Of a stretch of 26,471 bases of DNA, positions 7,137 through 14,472 are shown piece by piece. The stretch is from assembly GCA_964631565.1 (NCBI GenBank), contig CAZVYJ010000041.1, positions 1 to 26,471 on the forward strand, written 5' to 3'. Positions within the stretch are counted from its first letter, which is position 1; each line of letters starts with the position of its first letter. Origin of the DNA: CAZVYJ01 sp964631565. GTDB lineage: Bacteria > Planctomycetota > Phycisphaerae > SM23-33. A model generated the notes under the pieces. The model saw nothing but the letters and a program-made list of their open reading frames with translations. It was not told the DNA's origin and did no database searches. Position numbers and translations under genes: made by a program.

Positions 7137-8519
7137 ATGAAGTATATCTCGACACGAGGACAAATCGAACCGGTCGAATTCTGCCGGGCGGTGATGATGG
7201 GCCTTGCCGATGACGGCGGGCTTGTGATACCTCGGTCGATACCGGATGTTCGAGGCGGACTGAATGAATGGCGCAGGCTGGGCTATTCCGCTCTCGCTTT
7301 CGAAGTGTTCCGGCAGTTCGTAAGCGACATACCGCAGGCAGACCTGCAAAAGCTGGTGAACGAAACTTACGCCGAAGCGTTCCCGCCGGCTGTCGTGCCG
7401 GTGGTTCCGGCGGGTGATGTTTTTGTTGCGGAGCTGTGGCACGGCCCGACGCTGGCGTTCAAGGATATTGCGCTGCAGTTTCTCGGCAGGCTGTTCGAAT
7501 ACATTCTTTCGCTCACCGGCGAGCGGCTGAACATCCTCGGCGCGACCAGCGGCGACACGGGCTCGGCGGCCATCGCGGGCGTTCGCGGCAGGCAGGGCGT
7601 GAATATTTTCGTCATGCATCCTCGCGGCGCGGTTTCGCGCGTGCAGGAACTCCAGATGACGACTGTCATGGACGCCAACGTTCACAATCTCGCCGTTGAC
7701 GGAACGTTCGACGACTGCCAGCGGATCATGAAAACGCTCTTTTCCGACCTTGATTTCAAGCGGCGGGTGTCGCTCGGGGCTATCAACTCGGTTAACTGGG
7801 CGAGGGTGATGGCCCAGATTGTGTACTATTTCAAGGCTGCATTCGATGTGCAGGCGGCGACCGGCGCGAAAAGCATCCGGGTGGCCGTTCCGACGGGCAA
7901 CTTCGGAGATGTGCTGGCGGGCTGGTACGCCATGAAAATGGGCGCTCCGATACGCAGGCTCATACTGGCGACCAACCGCAACGACATCCTCTCGCGGTTC
8001 TTCAATACCGGCGAGTATTCCCTCGGAAAAGTTGTCCGGACGATGTCGCCGTCAATGGATATCCAGGTGGCCAGCAATTTCGAGCGGTACCTTTATTACA
8101 AACTCGGCTGCGATTCGGCCCGGCTGCGCGATACGATGCGGCAGTTCGCCGAGACCGGCTCGCTGCGCGTGGCCCCGTCGGCCAACGGGGCGGTTGACGC
8201 CGATTTTGTCGCCGGGGCAGCAAGCGAGGAAGATTGCCTTGCAGCAATCGGCGAGTATTACAGGCGGTACGATTATCTGCTGGACCCGCACACGGCCGTC
8301 GGCGTTTCGGTCGCCGGCAAACTGCCCGAACCGAAGTGTCCGACTGTCTGCCTCGCCACTGCGCACCCGGCCAAGTTTCCGGAGGCCATCGCGAAAGCCG
8401 TCGGCAGGGATGTCGCCCGCCACCCGGTCGTCGAGGCGCTGGCGAATCTGCCGACCCGCTGCGAATTGCTGCCGAACGACGTCGAGGCGGTGCGGCATTT
8501 TATTCTCGCCAATGTCTGA
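7137..8519 (+). CDS. thrC: Threonine synthase
   Basis: PLP enzyme that converts O-phospho-L-homoserine to threonine. It has 460 residues, in the range of the longer (E. coli/yeast-like) threonine synthases. The N-terminus MKYISTRGQ is the family's characteristic opening. The PLP lysine is K109 in WHGPTLAFKDIALQFLG, and the phosphate-binding loop GATSGDTGSAA and the PTGNFGD segment follow. The ATG at 7137 has GGAAG 7 nt upstream; a TTG four codons earlier is less likely. It is flanked by the two copies of the 69-bp repeat. A dapB gene downstream gives a loose cluster for aspartate-family amino acids, though a possible separate promoter precedes dapB. Confidence 0.96.
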   Translation: MKYISTRGQIEPVEFCRAVMMGLADDGGLVIPRSIPDVRGGLNEWRRLGYSALAFEVFRQFVSDIPQADLQKLVNETYAEAFPPAVVPVVPAGDVFVAELWHGPTLAFKDIALQFLGRLFEYILSLTGERLNILGATSGDTGSAAIAGVRGRQGVNIFVMHPRGAVSRVQELQMTTVMDANVHNLAVDGTFDDCQRIMKTLFSDLDFKRRVSLGAINSVNWARVMAQIVYYFKAAFDVQAATGAKSIRVAVPTGNFGDVLAGWYAMKMGAPIRRLILATNRNDILSRFFNTGEYSLGKVVRTMSPSMDIQVASNFERYLYYKLGCDSARLRDTMRQFAETGSLRVAPSANGAVDADFVAGAASEEDCLAAIGEYYRRYDYLLDPHTAVGVSVAGKLPEPKCPTVCLATAHPAKFPEAIAKAVGRDVARHPVVEALANLPTRCELLPNDVEAVRHFILANV

Positions 8520-8565
8520 GCCGAAGTATCCGCGGGTGTTGATAATTCACCTCGATTCGGTGTAA
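8512..8565 (+). pseudogene. 17-codon frame overlapping the thrC stop; possible gene remnant
   Basis: ATG at 8512 overlaps the last codons of thrC (ATGTCTGA) and opens a frame for MSEPKYPRVLIIHLDSV before TAA. The arrangement looks like the coupled start of a downstream gene, and the RVLIIHLDS stretch resembles the first beta strand of a Rossmann-type enzyme. The frame ends 34 nt before the 69-bp repeat copy at 8599. Nothing recognisable follows, so it may be a truncated gene or chance. Confidence 0.25.
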
Positions 8566-8598
8566 TCTGGCTGCAGGCTTTGTCTGATAACTCGATAA

Positions 8599-8667
8599 AG
8601 TGGGTGGCGCGGCCCCTCAGGGGCCGTGTCCGCCGGGAAGCAACACGGGATGCAAGCATCCCGTGGC
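8599..8667. repeat. 69-bp dispersed palindromic repeat, copy B
   Basis: Same element as 7032-7100, differing at three bases. The GGCCCC/GGGGCC stem is perfect here, and the CACGGGATGC/GCATCCCGTG stem is conserved. It sits between thrC and dapB and ends 9 nt before a TATAAT box. Confidence 0.85.
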
Positions 8668-8675
8668 GCCCTCAA

Positions 8676-8681
8676 TATAAT
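8676..8681 (+). promoter_or_regulatory. Possible -10 box (TATAAT) for dapB
   Basis: An exact TATAAT stands 9 nt after the repeat and 52 nt before the dapB ATG. The -35 position would fall inside the repeat's second hairpin and does not match consensus, so the call rests on the -10 box alone. Confidence 0.3.
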
Positions 8682-8732
8682 AGATTTTCCGTAGTTTTCA
8701 GACAGAGCCTAACAAAGCAAGAGGATACCACA

Positions 8733-9521
8733 ATGGTAAAGATAGCTATAACCGGAGCGGCGGGACGGATGGGGCGGCGGATAACGGCCCTGGCGATTGA
8801 GAGCGAGCAGTTCGATATTGTCTCCGCCATGGAAATGCACGGTAATGCAGCCATCGGCCAGGATGTCGGCGAACTGGCCGGAGTGGGCGCCTTCGGCCTG
8901 AAGGTCACCGACACGCTGCAGGACACGCCGAACGTGCTCATCGACTTCTCGCTGCCTGAAGGTACGATAGGCTGGCTGGACGTCTGCCGCGAGAAAAACA
9001 TCGCTATGGTCATCGGCACGACGGGGCTGACGCCGTCGCAGCAGGCGGAGGTCGCGGACGCCTCTTCGAAAATAGCTATTGTCCATGCGGCCAACATGTC
9101 TGTCGGCGTCAACGTGCTGCTGAAAGTCGTCGCCGACGTCGCAAAAGCGCTCGGCAGCGACTATGACATTGAAATAGCCGAGACGCATCACCGGTTCAAG
9201 AAGGACGCCCCGTCCGGCACGGCCCTGGCGCTGGCGAAGTCGATTTGTGCAGCCACAGGCAAGGACCCGGGCGAGACGCTGATCTACGGCCGCGGCGGAC
9301 AGTGCCCGCGAAAGCCGGGTGAAATCGGCATGCATGCACTGCGGGTCGGTGACACGGTCGGCGAGCACACGGTTTACTTCGGCAATCTCGGCGAGACCAT
9401 AAGTATTTCCCATTCGGCTCACACGCGAGACACTTTCGTCCGCGGCGCGCTTCGCGCGGCACAGTGGGTGGCCAACAAGCCGGCCGGCCTGTATTCCATG
9501 CTCGACGTGCTGGGCCTCTGA
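8733..9521 (+). CDS. dapB: 4-hydroxy-tetrahydrodipicolinate reductase
   Basis: Reduces hydroxy-tetrahydrodipicolinate with NAD(P)H on the route to meso-diaminopimelate and lysine. The 262-residue length is normal. The Rossmann motif GAAGRMG is at 8-14, the conserved GTTGL segment follows, and the substrate-binding signature ETHHRFKKDAPSGTAL supplies the catalytic His pair, Lys and the phosphate-like anion loop. ATG 8733 is chosen because AGAGGA lies 8 nt upstream and the first strand starts at once; a longer in-frame reading would translate the repeat. Endonuclease V follows after 14 nt. The presence of a diaminopimelate pathway gene is consistent with peptidoglycan or lysine synthesis. Confidence 0.97.
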   Translation: MVKIAITGAAGRMGRRITALAIESEQFDIVSAMEMHGNAAIGQDVGELAGVGAFGLKVTDTLQDTPNVLIDFSLPEGTIGWLDVCREKNIAMVIGTTGLTPSQQAEVADASSKIAIVHAANMSVGVNVLLKVVADVAKALGSDYDIEIAETHHRFKKDAPSGTALALAKSICAATGKDPGETLIYGRGGQCPRKPGEIGMHALRVGDTVGEHTVYFGNLGETISISHSAHTRDTFVRGALRAAQWVANKPAGLYSMLDVLGL

Positions 9522-9535
9522 CCGGGAAATACGCC

Positions 9536-10195
9536 ATGCTTCGGCATCGATGGGACATCTCGCCGAAGAAAGCAATCGAACTTCAGCGTTCTCTTGCTCG
9601 CAAGGTCATATCGCAGCCGCTTGACCATGATATCCTCACCGTCGCAGGCACGGACTGTGCGTTTCTGGACGACGGGCGGCGGATAATCGCCGCAGCCGTT
9701 CTCTGCGGCGTCAAATCGATGAAAGTCATCGATTCCGCCACTGTCGTTCAGCCCTGTGGTTTTCCTTATGTTCCGGGGCTGCTCAGTTTCCGCGAAGCGC
9801 CGGCAGTTATCGCTGCGGTGAAGAAGCTGCGATACATGCCTGACCTGCTCATGTGCGACGGGCAGGGGCTGGCCCATCCGCGCGGACTGGGGCTTGCCAG
9901 CCACGTGGGGCTTTGGCTGGACATTCCGACAATCGGAGTCGCCAAGAGCCTGCTTTGCGGCGAATATCGCCGGCCCGGGCGGACGAGGGGCTGCTGCCGG
10001 CGGCTTATGTATGATGGCAAAGTAATCGGCGCTGTGCTTGTGACGCGAGATAACGTCAAACCGCTGTTTATTTCCGTGGGGCATCGCATTACGCTGGCTG
10101 AGGCGGTTCGCTGGACGCTGCGGGCCGGCCGGGGCGTCCGCCTGCCCGAACCGACACGGTTGGCGCATCAACTGGTTTCCAGTCTGAAGCGATAA
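9536..10195 (+). CDS. nfi: Endonuclease V (deoxyinosine-specific)
   Basis: DNA repair nuclease that nicks one base 3' of deoxyinosine. All family blocks are present: VAGTDCAF with metal ligand D40, PYVPGLLSFREAP with E87, CDGQGLAHPRGLGLASH with D108, and GVAKSLL with K137. The Tyr that wedges apart the lesion is expected in PYVPG (Y78). Length 219 residues is typical. ATG 9536 is 14 nt after the dapB stop; the ribosome site is weak (GGGAAA), so translation may be coupled to dapB. A longer in-frame reading from 9464 would overlap dapB and is not favoured. Confidence 0.95.
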   Translation: MLRHRWDISPKKAIELQRSLARKVISQPLDHDILTVAGTDCAFLDDGRRIIAAAVLCGVKSMKVIDSATVVQPCGFPYVPGLLSFREAPAVIAAVKKLRYMPDLLMCDGQGLAHPRGLGLASHVGLWLDIPTIGVAKSLLCGEYRRPGRTRGCCRRLMYDGKVIGAVLVTRDNVKPLFISVGHRITLAEAVRWTLRAGRGVRLPEPTRLAHQLVSSLKR

Positions 10196-10210
10196 GAGGC
10201 AATTAACCAC

Positions 10211-10239
10211 TTGGAACGGCGGGGCAGGCGTTCTATAAT
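10211..10239 (+). promoter_or_regulatory. Sigma70-type promoter of the partner-switch/Mla operon
   Basis: TTGGAA (10211-10216) and an exact TATAAT (10234-10239) are separated by 17 nt. Transcription would start near 10246, giving a leader of about 37 nt to the GTG at 10283. This is the best-formed plus-strand promoter I see in the window, and all genes to 14312 follow it in one direction with overlaps or short gaps. Confidence 0.65.
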
Positions 10240-10282
10240 CCTGCTAAGTTATTTCTTGTCAAATCTTACTGACGGATAAAGC

Positions 10283-10684
10283 GTGAAGAATCTGCCACTC
10301 AAATTCTGTGTGCCGTTGCTGTTGGTTCTCGCAGCGGCGGGTTGCGGCCCTTCCGGTCCGGAGTTGTATCAGCAATTTCAGGATGAAGACCCGGCCGTCC
10401 GCATAAAAGCGATTGTTCAGGCAGGCAAGCTGAAAGACCAGAAGTCGGTTCCGTATCTTGTGGACCGGCTGACCGACAGCGAATCGGACGTGCGGTTCTT
10501 TGCCATAATCGCACTTCAGAAAATCACCGGCGAAGATAAAGGCTACAAGCCATGGGAGCCGGACGCGAAGCGCAAGGAAGCCGTAGGCAGGTGGCGGCAA
10601 TATCTGGAGGAACGGAATCTGACCGCAAAGCCGGATACCGTGGAAAACGATGCACATAAAACCGAACAACCCGATAAAAATTAG
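10283..10684 (+). CDS. Small HEAT-repeat lipoprotein
   Basis: A 133-residue protein with a short basic N-terminus, a hydrophobic stretch and a lipoprotein-type cysteine (AAAGC, Cys21), so it is probably lipidated and held in the envelope. The lipobox is slightly unusual, with Ala rather than Leu at -3. Residues 33-90 contain HEAT/PBS-lyase-like helical repeats (DPAVRIKAIVQAGKL, then KSVPYLVDRLTDSESDVRFFAIIALQKI). The C-terminal 30 residues are charged and probably disordered. HEAT repeats usually mediate protein contacts; the partner is unknown. It is the first gene after the promoter and overlaps the RsbW-like gene by 35 nt. Confidence 0.75.
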   Translation: MKNLPLKFCVPLLLVLAAAGCGPSGPELYQQFQDEDPAVRIKAIVQAGKLKDQKSVPYLVDRLTDSESDVRFFAIIALQKITGEDKGYKPWEPDAKRKEAVGRWRQYLEERNLTAKPDTVENDAHKTEQPDKN

Positions 10685-11096
10685 TATTTTGTCAACGCCG
10701 AGCCATCTTCCTGTGGTTCGGGCGGCGGCGGAAAAATTCTGCGAACTGATCGGATTCAGCGAGGATGCCGCCGGTAATATCGTGCTGAGCCTTGATGAAG
10801 CCATGACCAACATCATAAGGCATGCTTACGACGGGGCGGCCGACAAGCCTATCGAAATAGAACTGGAATCGTTCGAGTCGGACCATAAGGCCGGGGTCTG
10901 CATACGCCTGCGGGATTTCGGCAAATGCGTGGACCGTTCGAAGATCAAGTCGCGCGACCTGGCCGATGTCCGGCCGGGCGGACTTGGCGTTCATATAATT
11001 ACAAAGTGCATGGACAGCGTGGAATATACGCCGGCGCATGGAGGCGGAACTACGCTGACGATGATAAAAGCTCTCCAAGAGGCGGAAACGAAATGA
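10650..11096 (+). CDS. RsbW-like serine-protein kinase (anti-sigma factor family)
   Basis: A 148-residue GHKL ATPase of the RsbW/SpoIIAB family, whose members bind a sigma factor or other partner and phosphorylate a STAS protein. The N-box is SLDEAMTNIIRHAY (E50, N54), the G1 box is LRDFGK (87-92) and the G2 box is RPGGLGVHIITK (108-119); all ATP-contact residues expected for an active enzyme appear present. The next gene overlaps by 4 nt (ATGA) and encodes the STAS partner, the classic partner-switching gene order. No sigma factor gene follows; instead the Mla permease does. The ATG at 10650 lies inside the lipoprotein gene and GGAAAAC precedes it; a TTG at 10689 is less likely. Confidence 0.88.
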   Translation: MHIKPNNPIKISILSTPSHLPVVRAAAEKFCELIGFSEDAAGNIVLSLDEAMTNIIRHAYDGAADKPIEIELESFESDHKAGVCIRLRDFGKCVDRSKIKSRDLADVRPGGLGVHIITKCMDSVEYTPAHGGGTTLTMIKALQEAETK

Positions 11097-11440
11097 ACGA
11101 CGAAGCCGGTTCACCCGTGGAAAACGTCCGCTGGATCGACAGAACGGCTGTTGTCGACGCCGTCGGAGATATCGACCTGCATCGAAGCCTGGCTTTTCAG
11201 CGGGCTTTGCTGGATGTACTGGATGAAAACCCGCAGCGGATGATCGTGAATCTGAGCAGGGTTTCCTACATGGATTCATCCGGCGTGGCGTCGCTGGTGA
11301 AGCTGCTGAGCCGCGTTCGCCGCATGGGCATGCCGATGAGGCTGGCCGCCATGTCAGACAGGGTCCGCAGCGTTTTCGAGATTACAAGGCTGGATACGGT
11401 TTTCGATATATACGCCACTGAAGAGGAGGCTCTCGCCTAG
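11093..11440 (+). CDS. STAS-domain protein (SpoIIAA/MlaB-like)
   Basis: A 115-residue STAS domain. The switch helix begins with the canonical MDSSG (60-64), so the phosphorylatable Ser (S62 by position in SpoIIAA) is present. It overlaps the upstream kinase gene (ATGA) and the downstream permease gene (TAGTG). In partner-switching systems this protein is the kinase substrate. In Mla systems the equivalent STAS subunit, MlaB, binds the ATPase MlaF and is needed for transporter activity. Position next to both a kinase and mlaE makes both readings possible; I infer a dual role. Confidence 0.88.
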   Translation: MNDEAGSPVENVRWIDRTAVVDAVGDIDLHRSLAFQRALLDVLDENPQRMIVNLSRVSYMDSSGVASLVKLLSRVRRMGMPMRLAAMSDRVRSVFEITRLDTVFDIYATEEEALA

Positions 11441-12264
11441 TGGACGGCAGCCAGGCCAGACGAAATCCGATCGAGGCGCTCGGGGCGAAGGTGCTTGCCG
11501 CCTTCATCTATGCAGGCGGCCTGGCTTTGCTGCTCGGCATGATAGCGCGATGGACCTTCCGCGGGCTTTTTACACGCAAGGTTCGCCTCGGGCGTGAAGC
11601 GCTGGCGGCCCAGATGGTCCGCGTCGGCGTTCGCAGCCTTGGAATTGTCGTGCTGGTACAGGCCTTCATCGGCGTCATTCTCGCCCTGCAGATGACCCCG
11701 CCTCTTCGCGACCCGTGGCAGCAGCATCCGCTTGTCGCGAATATTATCGCGGTGGCCGGCTTCCGCATGCTAGGCCCGATTATCACAGCCGTCGTGCTGA
11801 GCGGTTTCGCCGGCGCGTCGATAGCCGCGGAAATCGGCACCATGGTCGTCGCCGAGGAAATAGAAGCCATGGAAGCGATGGCCATGAACCCCGTCCGCTA
11901 CCTTGTCGTGCCGCGAGTGCTGGCCACGTTCATAATGATGGTCATGCTTACGATAATCGCCGACCTGATGATAGTTATCGGCGGGTGGATTACCTCGCTG
12001 CTGGTGCTGGGCCCGGACGTGTACATAGGCTACTGGGATCGCACGCGAGAGCAGCTTCAGTACAAGGATTTGTACACCGGCCTGATAATGGCCGGAGTTT
12101 TCGGCGTCCTGATAAGCCTCATAGCATGCTACGAAGGCCTGAAGGTTCGCGGCGGGGCCGAGGGCGTCGGCAAGGCCACCACGATGACGGTGGTTTATTC
12201 GATCGTCGCGATCATCAGTGCGGCATGCGTGTTTACGATGATATTCTTCGTGTTTAACCTGTAG
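11440..12264 (+). CDS. mlaE: MlaE-family lipid ABC transporter permease
   Basis: A 274-residue inner-membrane permease of the MlaE (DUF140) family for phospholipid or hydrophobic-substrate transport across the envelope. The family signature is clear: RMLGPIITAVVLSGFAGAS followed by IAAEIGTMVVAEEIEAMEAM (109-147), the coupling region facing MlaF. About five or six hydrophobic segments are seen (18-37, 64-84, 100-125, 157-185, 212-231, 249-271). The first 60 residues carry the amphipathic N-terminal helix typical of the family. GTG at 11440 has AGGAGG 10 nt upstream and shares its G with the STAS stop (TAGTG). Confidence 0.95.
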   Translation: MDGSQARRNPIEALGAKVLAAFIYAGGLALLLGMIARWTFRGLFTRKVRLGREALAAQMVRVGVRSLGIVVLVQAFIGVILALQMTPPLRDPWQQHPLVANIIAVAGFRMLGPIITAVVLSGFAGASIAAEIGTMVVAEEIEAMEAMAMNPVRYLVVPRVLATFIMMVMLTIIADLMIVIGGWITSLLVLGPDVYIGYWDRTREQLQYKDLYTGLIMAGVFGVLISLIACYEGLKVRGGAEGVGKATTMTVVYSIVAIISAACVFTMIFFVFNL

Positions 12265-12308
12265 CGGCGACATGAATTTGATATCTGAAATTTGAGATTT
12301 AAAAGGCA

Positions 12309-13166
12309 ATGCCGGACACAGCCGACAAAACGAATTCAGCAGCCATCAGGGTTCACAACCTTGTCAAGCGTTTCGGCGACCGGGTCGTGCTCGACGGCGT
12401 CACCCTTGATATTCAACCCGGCGAAACCATGGTCATCATGGGCGGATCGGGCTGCGGCAAGAGCACGCTGCTGAGGCACATGATAGGCTCGTTCATGCCC
12501 GACGAGGGATATGTCGAGATGCTGGGACAGAACCTTGAGATGATGGACGAGTCCCAGCTTGATGAGATGCGAAAACGGTTCGGCATCCTGTTCCAGTCGG
12601 GGGCATTGTTCAACTCGATGACGGTCGGGGAAAACGTGGCGCTTCCGCTGAAGGAGCATACGAACCTCGACGCCGACACGATAGATATCATGGTCCGCAT
12701 GAAACTGGAACTTGTCGGGCTGAGGCACGCCATGAACCTCATGCCGGCTGAAATATCCGGCGGCATGAAAAAGCGGGCGGGCCTGGCACGCGCGATAGCG
12801 CTCGACCCGGAAATTCTTTTTTATGACGAGCCGTCAGCGGGCCTGGACCCGGTGACGTCGGCGGAAATAGACCAACTCATGATGGACCTGTCACGGAAGC
12901 TCGGCGTTACAAGCGTGGTCGTGACGCACGAGATGGACTCGGCCTTCAGAATCGCCGACCGAATGGCGATGCTCGATTGCGGCAGGGTGCTGATGGTCGG
13001 CAAACGCGAGGAATTCGAGGCTATCAGGGACGGCCGGCCTACCGGCGACGAGAATACGGACCTGATAAGGCAGTTCCTGCGGGGCGATTCGCAGGGGCCG
13101 ATTACCCGGCGGCGGCTTAGTACGGGTTACGAGGAAGACCTTCTTGAAGCGGCTGACGGCTGGTGA
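12309..13166 (+). CDS. mlaF: MlaF-family lipid ABC transporter ATP-binding protein
   Basis: A 285-residue ABC ATPase that powers the MlaE permease. Walker A is GGSGCGKST (45-53), the Q-loop is FQSGALFNSMTV (Q96), the ABC signature has the Mla-type form EISGGMKKRAGLARA (148-162), Walker B is ILFYDEPSAGLDP (169-181) and the switch His is H207. The C-terminal 25 residues extend past the usual end of the fold. The ATG has a poorly placed AAAAGG only 2 nt upstream, so initiation may be weak or use another site. The 44-nt gap to mlaE carries an AAATTTGAGATTT stretch resembling the gap before the MCE gene. Confidence 0.95.
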   Translation: MPDTADKTNSAAIRVHNLVKRFGDRVVLDGVTLDIQPGETMVIMGGSGCGKSTLLRHMIGSFMPDEGYVEMLGQNLEMMDESQLDEMRKRFGILFQSGALFNSMTVGENVALPLKEHTNLDADTIDIMVRMKLELVGLRHAMNLMPAEISGGMKKRAGLARAIALDPEILFYDEPSAGLDPVTSAEIDQLMMDLSRKLGVTSVVVTHEMDSAFRIADRMAMLDCGRVLMVGKREEFEAIRDGRPTGDENTDLIRQFLRGDSQGPITRRRLSTGYEEDLLEAADGW

Positions 13167-13173
13167 GCGAAAA

Positions 13174-13203
13174 TTGAGATTAAGACTCAAATGGAGATTT
13201 GAG
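13174..13203 (+). promoter_or_regulatory. Alternative hairpins around the ribosome site of the MCE gene
   Basis: CTCAAAT (13186-13192) can pair with ATTTGAG (13197-13203), leaving the ribosome-binding bases GGAG (13193-13196) as the loop, 9 nt before the ATG. The same CTCAA can instead pair with TTGAG at 13174-13178. The two hairpins exclude each other, so the spacer could tune translation of the MCE protein. No ligand-binding fold is recognised. Confidence 0.35.
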
Positions 13204-13205
13204 AT

Positions 13206-14312
13206 ATGCCCAGGAAAAAAAGAAACGAGCTGACGGCGGGGCTTTTCGTGGTTGCTGCGATTGTGCTGATGCTGGTGGTCATACTCTGGCTTGGCGCGAG
13301 CGGGTTGTTGAAGACCAAAGGCCAGCTGGTGAGCTTTTATTCGCCCCTGTCCAATGGCAGCCTCGGACTGAAGGAAGGCGACGTCGTTACTATCGGCGAC
13401 GCCAAGGTGGGGCAGATTGTGAGCGTCGAGTACAAGGATGACAGGTGCATATATCAGGCCAGGCTGGAACGCGAGGATATCCGTGTGAAGTCCGACGGAC
13501 AGGCCATGGTCGCAAGCCCGCCGGTCGGCTCCGCCAAGATCGTCATAACGGCGATAGGCAAGTCGGATGCGCCGGCTGACGAAGAACATCCGATTATGAT
13601 TTCCGGCGGGCTCGACAAGGCGATTGCGGACATCAGCCAGGCCATAAGCGTGGTCAAAAACGAACTCGACGCCAGCAAGAGCACGACGATTCTTTACAAG
13701 ATGCATGCGATACTCGCCAGCTTGTCGGATGCGTCAGTTGACATCAAGGCGATTGCCCAGGCCATCAGGCAGGAAACCGACATCACCAATTCCGAGTCGC
13801 TCCTGGCCAAGACGCATACAGGCATGGACGATATTACCGCCATAACGGCCGACGCCCGAACAAATCTGCCCGAGATTATGACCAAGCTGCGCAGGACGAG
13901 CGACGAAGTGTTTGAGATCGTCAAGGATTTCCGTGTCGTTTCAACTGAGGTCAAAAGCATTGTCGTGGTCAATCGCGACCGCATCGACGAACTTATAGAC
14001 AACATGACGCTTGTCTCGGCGAATCTGAAGGCCACCAGCAAGGAAATCCGGCGAAGCCCGTGGAAGCTCATCCGCAAGCCCGAGCCGGGAGATGTTGAAT
14101 CGGAGAATATCGCGGATGCGGCAAGGGCGTTCCTCAGCGGGGCGGAGCAGCTGGATCAGGCCCTCATGAGGCTCGAAGCGCTTGCAAAGTCCAATCCGGA
14201 CGGCATTCCGAAAGACGATCCGCAGCTTGAGAAAATCCGCAAACAGGTGGAGGAATCCTTCACCAGGTTCAGCAAGGCTGAGCAGACGCTCTGGAAGGAA
14301 ATCGCCAAGTAA
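13206..14312 (+). CDS. mlaD: MlaD-like MCE-domain lipid-binding protein
   Basis: A 368-residue protein with one N-terminal membrane helix (about 10-32) and a single MCE domain (about 38-120, ending near KIVITAIG). MlaD proteins form hexameric rings in the periplasm that pass lipids to or from the MlaE/F transporter. After the MCE domain there are about 240 residues of mostly helical, charged sequence with heptad-like spacing (for example 140-345), much longer than E. coli MlaD (183 residues in total). This suggests an extended coiled-coil or tube, as in the longer MCE proteins. It is the last gene of the operon; no MlaC- or MlaA-like gene is present here. Confidence 0.9.
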   Translation: MPRKKRNELTAGLFVVAAIVLMLVVILWLGASGLLKTKGQLVSFYSPLSNGSLGLKEGDVVTIGDAKVGQIVSVEYKDDRCIYQARLEREDIRVKSDGQAMVASPPVGSAKIVITAIGKSDAPADEEHPIMISGGLDKAIADISQAISVVKNELDASKSTTILYKMHAILASLSDASVDIKAIAQAIRQETDITNSESLLAKTHTGMDDITAITADARTNLPEIMTKLRRTSDEVFEIVKDFRVVSTEVKSIVVVNRDRIDELIDNMTLVSANLKATSKEIRRSPWKLIRKPEPGDVESENIADAARAFLSGAEQLDQALMRLEALAKSNPDGIPKDDPQLEKIRKQVEESFTRFSKAEQTLWKEIAK

Positions 14313-14377
14313 TCAAAATATTTTTAGGGATGCAAGATCAGATATTTCTGCGTACTTTCTGCTGCCGACGGCAGTTT

Positions 14378-14417
14378 AAGGCGGCATGTGAACTGTTCCG
14401 CCTTGACTGTTTGTTTT
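14378..14417 (+). terminator. Candidate terminator of the Mla operon
   Basis: AAGGCGG (14378-14384) pairs with CCGCCTT (14398-14404) across a 13-nt loop, followed by a T-rich run (GACTGTTTGTTTT). The stem is short and the loop large. A second small hairpin (CTGCC/GGCAG, 14362-14374) lies just before it. Confidence 0.4.
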
Positions 14418-14472
14418 AACCATTATTTTTCGAGGTGTCTTCCCGCACCATACCGAAAGGATGTTTGTCAGT

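Noticed and set aside
8580..8732. An N-terminal extension of dapB through the 69-bp repeat.
   Set aside because: DapB proteins begin at the VKIAITGAAGRMG strand, the ATG at 8733 has AGAGGA upstream, and the extension is merely translated repeat sequence.
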